Shown here: piece after piece, positions 34,515-45,105 of the stretch
Layout of the letters: each line of letters starts with the position of its first letter
Numbering within the stretch: the first letter of the stretch is position 1
Source of the DNA: Chryseobacterium gleum
GTDB lineage: Bacteria; Bacteroidota; Bacteroidia; Flavobacteriales; Schleiferiaceae
NCBI GenBank assembly: GCA_945883565.1
Contig: CAMCXO010000014.1
Location: forward strand, 1 to 63,322
DNA: 63,322 bases
Direction of reading: 5' to 3'
Position numbers and translations under genes: made by a program
Notes under the pieces: generated by a model
What the model was told of the DNA's origin: nothing
Database searches by the model: none
The model's input: only the letters and a program-made list of their open reading frames with translations

Positions 34515-36176
34515 ATGTTCTTTTCGGTTGCGAAGAAGTGGCTTTTATGGTTAGTCATATTTAATGTATTTGCAAGTTGTAATACCAAACCCAATTCTGA
34601 CTTATTGCTGTTCAATGGGCACATTTTATCAAGCGAGTTTAATGGGTTTGAGAATTTGGCTTTGGCTATTCGAGGTGATTCCATTCTAGACATAGGGTCA
34701 GAATCTGAATTGCGCGGCAAATACCATTTTGTAAGCGAAGAGGACTTAAAAAATGGATTTGTTTATCCGGGTTTTATTGATGCCCATTGCCATTTTATCG
34801 GATACGCCAAGAGTCTGTTGCATATAGACCTGCGCCATTGTCGCAGTCCGGAAGAGATTTTGAAGGCTCTCAAAAAAGGTGCAAACGAATGGACTAAAAA
34901 AGGGGCAAGCCTTAAGTTTCTCGAAGGCTGGGGTTGGGATCAAAACCTTTGGCCTGAGAGTAAGTTGCCTAATCGAAATTGGCTTGATAGTGCCTTCAAA
35001 GACATCCCGGTGATTTTACGCCGCATTGATGGGCATGCAGTTTGGCTTAATACGGCAGCACTACAGACTTTTGAAATCAAAGCAGAAGACTGTCCGGTTG
35101 GTGGTTGGATGCCATCCGATGATAGTGGGCTAACCGGCGTTTTAGTCGATAATGCCATGAATCTCATACCCGAAATGGAAATAGATAGCATTTTACTTAT
35201 CGAGGCCCTTAAACAAGCGGAAATCAATTGTTTCGCAAGCGGATTAACAGCTCTAAATGATGCCGGAATAGATTTCAAAGAAATTACGCTTTTGAGAGCC
35301 CTTTATACCAAACAGATATTAAAAATTCCAATATCTGCTATGGCATTAAGCGAAGATGAGACCATGGAATGGGTGTTGAAACAAGGCCCCATAATTGACG
35401 ATAGATTTAAATTGGATGGTTTTAAGTTTTTTGCTGATGGGGCTCTTGGCTCAAGAGGGGCTTTGTTGTTTAAGGATTATCACGACTTTCCTGGTCATAA
35501 AGGCCTATTGCTTAAGAGTACCTCTGAACTAGAAAAAGCTTTTTTACGTGCTTACCGTGCGGGATTCCAAGTGGCTACTCATGCCATTGGCGACTCGGCC
35601 AACCATATTGTTCTCCAATTGTACGATGATATTCTTAAAGGCAAGAATCCCTTAAGGTGGAGGATTGAGCATGCTCAGGTGGTCCAAAGAGATGATTTAA
35701 AGTTTTTCAGAAAGAATCAAATTATTGCTTCCGTTCAGCCTACCCATGCCAGTAGCGATGGACATTGGGCTGAAGAACGACTGGGTACAGATCGACTAAA
35801 AACGGCCTATGCATATAAGACTTTATTAGAATTTAGTCCGATATTACCACTAGGAACCGATTTTCCTATAGAGGAAATTTATCCCTTGGCCACTTTCCGA
35901 ACTGCTGTATTTCGACCGTTAAGGTCCGACACTTCAAAATTATTTATGCCCGAAGAAGCACTAACTGGGCAAGAAGCCTTGAAAGGATTGACAATTTGGC
36001 CGGCTTACGCTCAATTTAGAGAAGATGACCTTGGCAGCATCGCCATTGGAAAAAAGGCTTCATTCACCGTTTTGAATGTTAACCTACTTAATAGTACTTT
36101 GCGTGAACCAAATGTTATTCAGGTGTTATCTACTTGGGTATTTGGAGAAGCCGTTTACCCAAACGCTCAGAACTAA
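34515..36176 (+). CDS. YtcJ-like amidohydrolase lipoprotein
   Basis: 553 residues with a lipoprotein signal (lipobox FASC, Cys22). Amidohydrolase_3/YtcJ family: metal motif DAHCHFIG, a second site HAIGDSANH, RIEHAQVV and a C-terminal GTDFPIE. Family members hydrolyse amide or cyclic bonds, substrate unassigned. Probably periplasmic, which is less usual than the cytoplasmic members. 26-nt gap to the acyl-CoA ligase gene. Confidence 0.86.
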   Translation: MFFSVAKKWLLWLVIFNVFASCNTKPNSDLLLFNGHILSSEFNGFENLALAIRGDSILDIGSESELRGKYHFVSEEDLKNGFVYPGFIDAHCHFIGYAKSLLHIDLRHCRSPEEILKALKKGANEWTKKGASLKFLEGWGWDQNLWPESKLPNRNWLDSAFKDIPVILRRIDGHAVWLNTAALQTFEIKAEDCPVGGWMPSDDSGLTGVLVDNAMNLIPEMEIDSILLIEALKQAEINCFASGLTALNDAGIDFKEITLLRALYTKQILKIPISAMALSEDETMEWVLKQGPIIDDRFKLDGFKFFADGALGSRGALLFKDYHDFPGHKGLLLKSTSELEKAFLRAYRAGFQVATHAIGDSANHIVLQLYDDILKGKNPLRWRIEHAQVVQRDDLKFFRKNQIIASVQPTHASSDGHWAEERLGTDRLKTAYAYKTLLEFSPILPLGTDFPIEEIYPLATFRTAVFRPLRSDTSKLFMPEEALTGQEALKGLTIWPAYAQFREDDLGSIAIGKKASFTVLNVNLLNSTLREPNVIQVLSTWVFGEAVYPNAQN

Positions 36177-36202
36177 ATTGTTTTTCTCTTAAACTGTTGA
36201 AA

Positions 36203-37981
36203 ATGCCAACACTTACCCGCCTGTTTGATTTTCCCCGCTACCAGCTGAACCATTGTCCATTAGATGTTTCTTTGGCTACTAAAATAGAGGGCCAATGGCA
36301 CAAATTGTCTACAAGCGAATACGTAGAATTAGCCGATTGGTTCTCATTGGGTTTAATAGAACTTGGGGTGAACCCGGGCGATAGAGTAGCAATAATTTCC
36401 CATAATAACCGCTATGAATGGAATGTTTGCGATATTGGCACTTTACAAGTTGGGGCTGTGGATGTTCCGATTTATCCAACCATTTCGGAAGACGATAATG
36501 CCTACATTTTAAATGATTCAGGATGTAAATACTGTTTTGTTTCTAATGCCGAATTGTTCGAGAAGATTAAACGTATTCAATCTCGTTGCCCCGAATTAAA
36601 AGAAATTTATACTTTCTTGCCAGTTGAAGGTGCGTCTTCTTGGTTGGAAGTAATAGAGTTAGGCAAGCGTAGTGATAATAACCAAGAGTTAAAATCAAGA
36701 ATGGATGCCGTAAAAACTGAAGATCTCGCTACTTTGATTTACACCTCCGGTACTACTGGTGTGCCTAAGGGCGTGATGCTAAGTCATCGTAACATTGCCA
36801 CTAACTCTACAGAATGTGAAGACCGTATTCCTGTAACAGCAGGTGCATGGGCTTTAAGCTTTTTACCTGTTTGCCATGTTTACGAGCGCATGCTCATGTA
36901 TTTGTACTGCTGGAGAGGAATTCCCATATATTTCGGGCAGAGTTTAGAAACCGTAGGTGATGATATTCGTGAAGTGAAGCCTCATATTTTCACAGCAGTT
37001 CCGCGACTTCTGGAAAAAGTATTTGACAAAATAATGGCCAAAGGTGCCGAACTAAAAGGAATAAAGCGCTTGATCTTTTATTGGGCTTTAGGCTTAGCCG
37101 AACAATATGAATTAAGTGGAACAAGTAACTGGTATAACTTTAGATTAAAGCTGGCAAGAAAGCTGGTTTTTAGTAAATGGAAGGAGGCACTCGGTGGTAA
37201 TGTGGTAGCGGTGGTTTCTGGAAGTGCCGCTCTTAACCCACGCATTGGACGCATTTTTTTAGCGGCAGGTATAAATGTTCAAGAAGGATATGGTTTAACT
37301 GAAACGTCTCCTGTAATCTCGGTTAACGGAAGTACCAATGACGATAAGCGTATCGGTCATGTAGGCCGCCCGATTCGCAATGTTGAGGTGAAAATTGCTG
37401 AAGATGGTGAAATTTTAGTGAAAGGTCCCAATGTAATGATGGGTTATTATAATCAGCCGGAGAAAACAGCTGAAGTAATTAACTCGGATGGCTGGTTTCA
37501 TACAGGCGATATTGGAGAAATAGAAGCTGACGGGCATTTGCGAATCACCGACCGCAAAAAAGAAATGTTTAAAACATCAGGTGGGAAGTATGTTGCACCT
37601 CAGATTATGGAAAACACGTTTAAAGAATCCAGATTTATTGAGCAACTCATTGTTATTGGAGATGGAGAAAAACACCCTTCTGCCATAATTCAGCCAGAAT
37701 GGGTGTTTTTAAAAGAATGGTGTGCACGAAAGGAAATTCCTTTTGAAGGCAATTCAAAAATCATCCAAAATCCGAGGGTAGTTCAGCGATTCCAAAAAGA
37801 AATTGACCATTTTAATGAACGTTTTGGCAAGTGGGAACAGATTAAAAAATTTGAATTAACAGCCGATACTTGGAGCATTCAAGATGGTCAGTTAACCCCC
37901 ACATTAAAGTTAAAACGGAAAAACATCGTATCGAGATATGTATATCTTTACGAAAAGATGTACGGGCATGCCCCTCGGTAA
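36203..37981 (+). CDS. long-chain acyl-CoA synthetase (AMP-binding)
   Basis: 592 residues from ATG 36203; an upstream in-frame ATG at 36134 overlaps the previous gene by 43 nt and is less likely. Adenylate-forming motifs are complete: P-loop IYTSGTTGVPKGVMLSH, GYGLTETSPV and the C-terminal hinge ITDRKKEMFKTSGGKYVAP. It resembles FadD15-type ligases that activate fatty acids with CoA. Cytoplasmic or membrane-peripheral. Confidence 0.92.
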   Translation: MPTLTRLFDFPRYQLNHCPLDVSLATKIEGQWHKLSTSEYVELADWFSLGLIELGVNPGDRVAIISHNNRYEWNVCDIGTLQVGAVDVPIYPTISEDDNAYILNDSGCKYCFVSNAELFEKIKRIQSRCPELKEIYTFLPVEGASSWLEVIELGKRSDNNQELKSRMDAVKTEDLATLIYTSGTTGVPKGVMLSHRNIATNSTECEDRIPVTAGAWALSFLPVCHVYERMLMYLYCWRGIPIYFGQSLETVGDDIREVKPHIFTAVPRLLEKVFDKIMAKGAELKGIKRLIFYWALGLAEQYELSGTSNWYNFRLKLARKLVFSKWKEALGGNVVAVVSGSAALNPRIGRIFLAAGINVQEGYGLTETSPVISVNGSTNDDKRIGHVGRPIRNVEVKIAEDGEILVKGPNVMMGYYNQPEKTAEVINSDGWFHTGDIGEIEADGHLRITDRKKEMFKTSGGKYVAPQIMENTFKESRFIEQLIVIGDGEKHPSAIIQPEWVFLKEWCARKEIPFEGNSKIIQNPRVVQRFQKEIDHFNERFGKWEQIKKFELTADTWSIQDGQLTPTLKLKRKNIVSRYVYLYEKMYGHAPR

Positions 37982-38669
37982 AAAGTTTTATCTCTATTTC
38001 TTAGTTTGTACCAGTTTTTCACTGGGACAAATAACGGCTCAAAAAACAGGGTCTAATCGGCATACGCCTCCGTTAAGTCAGAAAGAATCGACTAAACAGG
38101 GTGGAAGTCTAAGTGGCCGTGATGAGGATTTCAAAGCAAAATACGATAGTTTGTACGCGCTGTTTTTAAAACTTCAAGTAGAAAATAAGCGCCTAGAATT
38201 GGCTTTAGCCAAGGGCAATTCTGATGCCGAAAAAGAAAATATTAAAGCGGAAAATGCAATTAAGTCTTTGACCGAAGAACCTGTAAGACCAGTGCCGGCC
38301 AAAAGCCGTAAAGCGTTTAGACATTGCTTAGAGGCAACTTCTTATCAACCTCTGTTTTCTGAAAAAATAACGGTTGTTTATAATTTAGATGCATCCGGTT
38401 TTCGGTTTAGTGGACAATTGCAATATCAATATGCTCCAGAGTTTGGTCAAAGAGAATTTAGAAATCAAGAATGTAAAGGCAGCCACAGTAAAGAAGGAAG
38501 TGATATCATTTTACACATTACCAACATCGATGGGGTTGAAACCGATATTCACATTCGTGCAAGCGACCGTTCGTACAAGTCGTACTTTAAGCCCGGGCCC
38601 AAGGCGACGGTTAAACCGTTTACCAAAGTGGTTGACTATACCACTATGCAAGTAGATAAATGCCTATAA
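37968..38669 (+). CDS. hypothetical secreted protein
   Basis: About 233 residues from ATG 37968, which overlaps the acyl-CoA ligase end by 14 nt and gives a signal peptide (KKFYLYFLVCTSFSLGQITAQ). A heptad-like stretch (LYALFLKLQVENKRLELAL) precedes a beta-rich C-terminal half with single Cys residues at HCLEATSYQ, QECKG and the end (DKCL). No family recognised. Confidence 0.65.
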   Translation: MPLGKKFYLYFLVCTSFSLGQITAQKTGSNRHTPPLSQKESTKQGGSLSGRDEDFKAKYDSLYALFLKLQVENKRLELALAKGNSDAEKENIKAENAIKSLTEEPVRPVPAKSRKAFRHCLEATSYQPLFSEKITVVYNLDASGFRFSGQLQYQYAPEFGQREFRNQECKGSHSKEGSDIILHITNIDGVETDIHIRASDRSYKSYFKPGPKATVKPFTKVVDYTTMQVDKCL

Positions 38670-38744
38670 TTTAAATGGCTAATTTCATGCGAAACGCAAG
38701 CGGAATTCGCCAATGGTCGTTTTGTTTAATTACAATTAGAAACA

Positions 38745-40868
38745 ATGAAGAACAATGTAGGTGCTTTGGCATTAATAGCACTAATTGCCTGTAAGCCTGA
38801 ATCAAAAGACAACCGAATGCAATTGGTTTACCCGGAAACCAGAAAAGACGAATCTGTAGTGGACACTTATTTTGGACAAAGTGTTGCCGACCCTTACAGA
38901 TGGTTAGAAGACGATCAAAGCGAAGAAACTGCCCTTTGGGTTAAGGCCCAAAACGATGTAGCGCAACAATTTCTCGGTTCAATTCCGTTCAAATCAAAAC
39001 TTAGAAGCAGACTTGAAGAAATCTGGAATTATGAAAAAATAGGAGCCCCTTTTATGGAAGGTGAATTCACTTATTTCAGTAAAAATGACGGCTTACAAAA
39101 CCAAAATGTTATTTATCGTCACAAAGGCGAAAATGGTACTACAGAGGTTTTTTTAGACCCTAATACTTTTTCGAAAGATGGTACAACTTCTTTGGCCGGG
39201 CTTAACTTTAGCCAAGATGGCAGTCTAGCTGCCTATCAGATTTCTGAAGGCGGAAGTGATTGGCGGAAAGTGATCGTTATCGATGCTTTAACAAAGGCAA
39301 TAATTGAAGATACTTTGGTAGATGTAAAGTTTTCGGGTTTGGCATGGAAGGGCAATGAAGGCTTTTACTATTCGAGTTATGATAAACCCAAAGACGGTAG
39401 TGCTCTGAGCGGGCTAACCGACAACCATAAATTATTCTTCCATACACTGGGCAAACCGCAAAGCGAAGATGTTTTGGTTTTTGGAGGAAGCCAAACCCCC
39501 AGGAGATACATTGGAGGCGGATTAACGGAAGACGAACGTTTTTTAATCATTTCTGCGGCTACTTCAACCTACGGAAACGAATTATATATTCAAGATTTAT
39601 CCAATGCCTCGAAAGGCATTCAACCGATAGTTGAAGGCTTTGATAATGAATACGATGTCATTCACTCAGACGGGGATGAGTTGTTCATTCTAACCAATCA
39701 AGGTGCTCCAAATAAACGCATTATGCGAATGAGTATAAACAAGCCTTCATTATCGGACTGGCAAGAAGTTATACCTGAGACGGACATGCCTTTGAGTGCA
39801 GGCACAGGTTGTGGCAAATTATTTTGCAGTTATTTAAAAGATGCCAGTAGTTTGGTTATTCAATACAATATCGATGGAAGCAAAGAACGAGAAATAGAAC
39901 TGCCTGGTGTTGGGTCTGCCGGGGGATTTGGTGCAAAATGGGACGATACGCATTTGTATTACAGCTTTACCAATTACATTTATCCAAGCACCATTTATAA
40001 ATACGAACCTCAAAGTGGAGTATCAGAAGTTTATCAGGCTTCCAAAGTAGCCTTCGATCCAAGTGGTTTCGAAAGCAAACAGGTGTTTTATACTTCTAAA
40101 GACGGAACACGTATTCCCATGATAATTAGCTATAAAAAAGGAATAAAGCTCGACGGCAACAATCCAACATTGCTTTATGGCTATGGAGGTTTCAATGTAA
40201 GTCTTACACCTTATTTCAGTGTGAGCAATGTGGTTTTTATGGAAAACGGCGGTGTTTACTGCGTAGCCAACTTAAGAGGGGGTGGCGAGTACGGAGAAGC
40301 TTGGCACACGGCCGGAACCCAAATGCAGAAGCAAAATGTTTTTGATGATTTTATTGCTGCTGCCGAGTATTTAATTGCCGAAAAGTACACCAACAGTAAG
40401 CGATTAGCCATTTCGGGCGGAAGCAATGGAGGGCTATTGGTGGGCGCCTGCATGACCCAAAGGCCAGAGCTTTTTAAAGTGGCTTTGCCAGCTGTTGGGG
40501 TATTGGATATGCTTCGATATCATAAGTTTACTGCTGGCGCCGGCTGGGCATATGATTATGGCACCGCCGAACAATCTGAAGAAATGTTTAAGTATCTATT
40601 GGCTTACTCGCCTCTACACAATATTAAAGATGGCATAGAGTATCCGGCTACCATGGTCACAACGGCCGATCACGACGACCGTGTGGTACCAGCGCACTCC
40701 TTTAAGTTTGCAGCTCGTTTACAAGCCGCTCATAAAGGCCGAAATCCGGTTATTATCCGTATCGAAACCAAAGCCGGGCATGGAGCGGGCAAACCTACCG
40801 CTATGATTCTCGACGAACAAGCCGATAAATGGGCATTTGTATTCTACAATATGGGAATAGAGCTTTAA
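38745..40868 (+). CDS. prolyl oligopeptidase (S9A), lipoprotein
   Basis: 707 residues. Lipoprotein signal with lipobox LIAC (Cys16). N-terminal Asp-Pro-Tyr-Arg-Trp-Leu-Glu motif (ADPYRWLEDD), a central seven-bladed propeller, and the C-terminal hydrolase domain with nucleophile GGSNGG, the acid region DHDDRVVPAHS and catalytic His in TKAGHGAGKP. Cleaves short peptides after proline in the periplasm. A strong hairpin follows 14 nt after the stop. Confidence 0.94.
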   Translation: MKNNVGALALIALIACKPESKDNRMQLVYPETRKDESVVDTYFGQSVADPYRWLEDDQSEETALWVKAQNDVAQQFLGSIPFKSKLRSRLEEIWNYEKIGAPFMEGEFTYFSKNDGLQNQNVIYRHKGENGTTEVFLDPNTFSKDGTTSLAGLNFSQDGSLAAYQISEGGSDWRKVIVIDALTKAIIEDTLVDVKFSGLAWKGNEGFYYSSYDKPKDGSALSGLTDNHKLFFHTLGKPQSEDVLVFGGSQTPRRYIGGGLTEDERFLIISAATSTYGNELYIQDLSNASKGIQPIVEGFDNEYDVIHSDGDELFILTNQGAPNKRIMRMSINKPSLSDWQEVIPETDMPLSAGTGCGKLFCSYLKDASSLVIQYNIDGSKEREIELPGVGSAGGFGAKWDDTHLYYSFTNYIYPSTIYKYEPQSGVSEVYQASKVAFDPSGFESKQVFYTSKDGTRIPMIISYKKGIKLDGNNPTLLYGYGGFNVSLTPYFSVSNVVFMENGGVYCVANLRGGGEYGEAWHTAGTQMQKQNVFDDFIAAAEYLIAEKYTNSKRLAISGGSNGGLLVGACMTQRPELFKVALPAVGVLDMLRYHKFTAGAGWAYDYGTAEQSEEMFKYLLAYSPLHNIKDGIEYPATMVTTADHDDRVVPAHSFKFAARLQAAHKGRNPVIIRIETKAGHGAGKPTAMILDEQADKWAFVFYNMGIEL

Positions 40869-40882
40869 CACATATCACAAAG

Positions 40883-40908
40883 GAAAGGCCGCTACACCGC
40901 GGCCTTTC
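40883..40908. terminator. shared hairpin between convergent genes
   Basis: GAAAGGCCGC (40883-40892) and GCGGCCTTTC (40899-40908) form a perfect 10-bp stem with a TACACC loop between the prolyl oligopeptidase and acetyl-CoA synthetase stops. T-tracts are short on both sides, so it may act as a bidirectional terminator. Confidence 0.7.
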
Positions 40909-40940
40909 TAATTGTGGTCAATAACTAACTATTTATCCGT

Positions 40941-42839
40941 TTAGAGCGCTCCTTCTTTAATGATATCAACTACTTCAGGATCAAGAAGGGTAGATGTATC
41001 GCCTAAATTAGAGGTATCGCCCTCTGCTACCTTGCGTAAAATTCGACGCATAATTTTGCCACTTCTCGTTTTCGGCAAACCAGGAACAAATTGAATTTTA
41101 TCGGGTTTTGCAATTTTGCCTATTACTTCAACTACTGTTTCAACAATTTCGGCGCGCACCAATTCATGGGGTTCATTCGTTTCTTTTAAAACCACATAAG
41201 CATAAATACCCTGGCCTTTTATGTCATGTGGATAACCCACAACCGCAGATTCTGCGACGGTTTTATTAAGGTTGATGGCATTTTCTATTTCTGCGGTTCC
41301 GAATCGATGTCCGCTAACATTAATCACATCGTCTACCCTGCCAATAATTCTATACATGCCATTCTCGTCTCGCCTGGCCCCATCACCTGTGAAATAATAG
41401 CCTTTATAGTTAGAAAAATAAGTTACACGGCAACGCTCATGGTCGCCATATGTAGTGCGCAGCATACCTGGCCAAGGAAATTTAATGCATAGGTATCCTT
41501 CTTCTCCATTTCCTGAAATTTCTTTCCCCTCTGAATCGAGCAAAACAGGCTGTATACCAGGCAGAGGCCAGCCGGCATGACTTGGTTTCATTGGCGAATG
41601 GTTTCCAATACCACTAATCATAATGCCTCCGGTTTCGGTTTGCCACCAAGTGTCAACAACAGGACATCGCTCTTTTCCCACGTGAATATGGTACCAATGC
41701 CATGCTTCTTCATTAATAGGCTCACCAACCGAGCCGATGACTTTTAGCGAGTCGAGGCTATAGCTAAGCACATGGTCTTCTCCTGCGGCCATAAGTGCAC
41801 GAATGGCAGTTGGTGCCGTGTAAAATTGGGTTACGCCGTATTTGTCACAGACTTGCCAAAACCGCCCTGGATCGGGATAAGACGGAACCCCTTCGAACAT
41901 AAGGGTAGTTGCACCATTAAGCAATGGTCCGTATAAAATATAGCTATGTCCGGTAATCCATCCTATATCGGCTGTGCACCAGTAAATATCGCTTTCCTGA
42001 TATTGAAATACATTTTTAAAGGTATAGCCGGCATAAACCATATAACCGCCACAGGTATGTACTACCCCTTTGGGTTTGCCGGTTGAGCCGGAAGTGTAAA
42101 GTATAAACAACATGTCTTCGGCATCCATTTCTTCGGCTTCACAATACTTATCTACATGCTTAAGCTCGTCGTGTAGCCAAACATCTCGGCCTTCTACCAT
42201 ATTCACCGCCCAGCGGGTACGCTCTGTTACTATAACCCGTTTAACAGAAGGACAATTTACCAAAGCTTCATCAACAACACGTTTTACCGGAATTTCTTTT
42301 GGCCCTCTATATAAGCCATCACTGGTTAGAACTAAGTTGGCTTGAGCATCATTTATGCGATCGGCTAAAGCATGTGCAGAAAAACCCGCGAAAACCACCG
42401 AATGAATGGCACCTATTCTAGCACAAGCCAAAACCGCAATGGCCAATTCCGGAATCATGGGCATATAAATCGCTATTCGGTCTCCTTTCTTAGCGCCATT
42501 GCGCTTCAAAACATTGGCGAATGTGCAAACTTGGGCATGTAATTCTCTATAAGTTAGCCGAACGAATCTTTCTTTTGGGTCGTTAGGTTCCCAAACAAGC
42601 GCTAATTTATTTCCCCTTTCTTTCAAATGCCGATCAAGACAGTTTTCGGTTATGTTGAGTTTTGCGCTTTCGAACCACCTGACATTCGGTTCATCGAAGT
42701 TCCAGTTTAATACTTTTTCCCAAGGTTTTTTCCACTGAAAATGGGAAGCGATTTCGCCCCAAAAAGCTTCGGGATTTTCAACACTTTCGGAAAAAGCCTT
42801 GTGGTAATGCTCGAGGTTTTCGATGTAATAGTTACTCAT
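40941..42839 (-). CDS. acsA: acetyl-CoA synthetase
   Basis: 632 residues. ATP P-loop YTSGSTGKPKGVVH, the acetate-pocket WWQTETGG, hinge GRVDDVINVSGHR and the C-terminal lysine-acetylation motif PKTRSGKIMRR, as in Acs enzymes. Converts acetate, ATP and CoA to acetyl-CoA. Last gene of the operon that begins at 47933 with a sensor kinase, so it is likely acetate-responsive. Confidence 0.94.
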   Translation of the reverse strand: MSNYYIENLEHYHKAFSESVENPEAFWGEIASHFQWKKPWEKVLNWNFDEPNVRWFESAKLNITENCLDRHLKERGNKLALVWEPNDPKERFVRLTYRELHAQVCTFANVLKRNGAKKGDRIAIYMPMIPELAIAVLACARIGAIHSVVFAGFSAHALADRINDAQANLVLTSDGLYRGPKEIPVKRVVDEALVNCPSVKRVIVTERTRWAVNMVEGRDVWLHDELKHVDKYCEAEEMDAEDMLFILYTSGSTGKPKGVVHTCGGYMVYAGYTFKNVFQYQESDIYWCTADIGWITGHSYILYGPLLNGATTLMFEGVPSYPDPGRFWQVCDKYGVTQFYTAPTAIRALMAAGEDHVLSYSLDSLKVIGSVGEPINEEAWHWYHIHVGKERCPVVDTWWQTETGGIMISGIGNHSPMKPSHAGWPLPGIQPVLLDSEGKEISGNGEEGYLCIKFPWPGMLRTTYGDHERCRVTYFSNYKGYYFTGDGARRDENGMYRIIGRVDDVINVSGHRFGTAEIENAINLNKTVAESAVVGYPHDIKGQGIYAYVVLKETNEPHELVRAEIVETVVEVIGKIAKPDKIQFVPGLPKTRSGKIMRRILRKVAEGDTSNLGDTSTLLDPEVVDIIKEGAL

Positions 42840-42841
42840 GC

Positions 42842-44746
42842 CTAATTGATTTGGTTTGTGTTTTGGTTAAAATACAGTTCTACTTCCGTCTTAATTTCAG
42901 TGGGAATCTGCGGGTCATCTATAGTAGAAGGCAGGGTATAATCTTCTCCATCTAATACACTTCTGATAAGACGCCTTAAAATTTTACCACTTCGGGTTTT
43001 GGGCAAGCGTTTTACGCATATAGCGGTTTTCAAACTAGCTACAGGTCCAATTTCATTTCTAATTGCTCTAACGATATCTTGTTCAATGGCCGATTTTTCG
43101 CGTTCCACACCTAATTTTAGGGTGTATAATGCTATTGGAACCTGCCCTTTAAGTGCATCGGCAGCACCAACAACACAACACTCTGCTACTTCACTTAAGC
43201 CAGATACCACCTCTTCCATTTCGGCCGTTGACAATCGGTGTCCGGCCACATTTATTACATCATCAACCCTACCCGTAATAAATACATTTCCCAATTGATC
43301 GGTATAACCGCCATCACCACTTAAATAGTAGCCATCAAACGCATCCAAATATCCTTTTCGCAGGCGCTCATCGTTGCCCCAAATACCCGTTAAAGTTCCG
43401 GGAGGAAGAGGAAGCTTTATTACCACAAGCCCTTCTTCCATTGTTTGGCAAGCGCTTTTATTGGGTTGAAGAATTTCGATGTTAAATCCGGGCACCGGCT
43501 TTCCGGCTGAGCCTGTTGGTATTTCTTCTTCTTGAATACCGAGCATGTTTGCCAGCATAGGCCAACCCGATTCGGTTTGCCACCAATGATCAATTACGGG
43601 TTTGCGAATGAGGCTTTTGGCCCATTCTAAGGTGGCAGAATCACAACGCTCACCTGCCAAAAACATAGCTTTCAAACTATTTAAATCGTAGAGACTGCAT
43701 TGTAATCCATTTGGGTCTTCTTGTCTTATGGCCCTTATAGCTGTGGGGGCTGTAAAAAACACACTAACTTGATGCTCATTGATAACTCGCCAAAAGCTTC
43801 CGGCATTTGGGGTTTTCACAGGTTTGCCTTCGTAAACAATGGTTTTACATCCATAAACCAGAGGCGCGTAAACAATGTAGCTATGGCCAACCACCCAACC
43901 CACATCGCTGGCGGCCCAGAAGGTATCGCTTCTTTTAAGGCCATAGATGTGCTCCATGCTGTAATGCAAGGCTACTGCATAACCTCCATGATCGCGAACA
44001 ATGCCTTTGGGTTTTCCGGTGGTTCCGGAAGTATATAAAATATAAAGACTATGCCCCGATGGCACAGGCAGGCATGAAACGGGTTCAGCTACCCGAACCA
44101 AGGTTGTGTAGTCAATATCATAAAGTTTATCTGGTCTTTGTGCACCCAAGCGGCGATTAAAAACCACCACAAAATCGGGTTTATGTTGTGATTTCATTAT
44201 GGCCTCATCAACCAAAGGCTTGTAAGGGATAAGCCTGTCTATTTCTATACCCGAGCTGGCGGTGATAATGGCTTTAGGGGCACAATCATCTATGCGAATG
44301 GCCAGTTCATTCGCCGCAAAACCACCAAATACTACCGAATGTGTGGCGCCAATTCTGGCACAAGCCAACATGGCAAAAACTGCCTGTGGAATCATCGGCA
44401 TATAAACCATTACCACATCGCCTTTTTCTACGCCCATTTTTCTCAACCCCCCGGCTAGGCAGCTTATTTCTGCTTGCATTTCGAGGTAAGTATATGACTT
44501 TTGAGTTTGGGTAACCGGCGAATCATATATAAGGGCTGTTTCGTTGCCTCGTCCTTCCTCAATATGTTGGTCTACTGCTAAGTAACAAATATTTACCCAG
44601 CCATCTTGATACCAGTTTGTTAGTCCATTTGGTGAGAGAGAAGAAATGGTTTTGGGTTTAACATACCATTTAATTCGTTCGGCTTGAAGGCCCCAAAACA
44701 CATCCGGATTTTGCCGGCTTAATTCGAATTGATCGATTCGATTCAT
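42842..44746 (-). CDS. prpE: propionyl-CoA synthetase-like acyl-CoA ligase
   Basis: 634 residues, related to but clearly distinct from the Acs just downstream. P-loop YTSGTTGKPKGIVRD; pocket WWQTESGWP (PrpE-type) in place of WWQTETGG; hinge GRVDDVINVAGHR; PKTRSGKILRR near the end. Most likely activates propionate or another short acid. It has a 4-nt overlap with the response regulator gene and a 2-nt gap to acsA. Confidence 0.88.
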   Translation of the reverse strand: MNRIDQFELSRQNPDVFWGLQAERIKWYVKPKTISSLSPNGLTNWYQDGWVNICYLAVDQHIEEGRGNETALIYDSPVTQTQKSYTYLEMQAEISCLAGGLRKMGVEKGDVVMVYMPMIPQAVFAMLACARIGATHSVVFGGFAANELAIRIDDCAPKAIITASSGIEIDRLIPYKPLVDEAIMKSQHKPDFVVVFNRRLGAQRPDKLYDIDYTTLVRVAEPVSCLPVPSGHSLYILYTSGTTGKPKGIVRDHGGYAVALHYSMEHIYGLKRSDTFWAASDVGWVVGHSYIVYAPLVYGCKTIVYEGKPVKTPNAGSFWRVINEHQVSVFFTAPTAIRAIRQEDPNGLQCSLYDLNSLKAMFLAGERCDSATLEWAKSLIRKPVIDHWWQTESGWPMLANMLGIQEEEIPTGSAGKPVPGFNIEILQPNKSACQTMEEGLVVIKLPLPPGTLTGIWGNDERLRKGYLDAFDGYYLSGDGGYTDQLGNVFITGRVDDVINVAGHRLSTAEMEEVVSGLSEVAECCVVGAADALKGQVPIALYTLKLGVEREKSAIEQDIVRAIRNEIGPVASLKTAICVKRLPKTRSGKILRRLIRSVLDGEDYTLPSTIDDPQIPTEIKTEVELYFNQNTNQIN

Positions 44747-45105
44747 GGCAGTAACATTTTAATTTTCTCAAGAATTTCTTTGTTCGAAAAAGGCTTTAGC
44801 AGATAGAGTTCGGCGCCTAGAGAAAGCCCTTTTTCAATATCACTCTTTTTGCTCTTTGCACTTAAAAAAACCACTTTCATGTGCTGGGTATTTGGTGAAG
44901 ATTTTATTCGGTAACAGATTTCGTAGCCATCAACATCGGGCATCATGATGTCCAGCAGCAGCAATTCAGGCCAAACGGAGTTAATAATTTCAATGGCTTC
45001 AGAGCCATTACGGGCTACTTTAACTTCAAAACCATTTTTGCGAAGCAAGTAATCGAGCGAAAGCAAAATGTTAGGTTCGTCGTCAACTATTAGAATGCGT
45101 GCCAA
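44743..45105 (-). CDS. single-domain response regulator
   Basis: 120 residues, a receiver domain only. Acidic pocket Asp8/Asp9, phospho-acceptor Asp52 (LLLLDIMMPD), Thr/Ser position Ser82, Lys104 (LLKPF). There is no DNA-binding output domain, unlike CrbR of gamma-proteobacteria. It is encoded right after the SSS-histidine kinase with a 23-nt overlap, so it is the expected partner, and its output must be by protein interaction or phosphotransfer. Confidence 0.92.
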   Translation of the reverse strand: MARILIVDDEPNILLSLDYLLRKNGFEVKVARNGSEAIEIINSVWPELLLLDIMMPDVDGYEICYRIKSSPNTQHMKVVFLSAKSKKSDIEKGLSLGAELYLLKPFSNKEILEKIKMLLP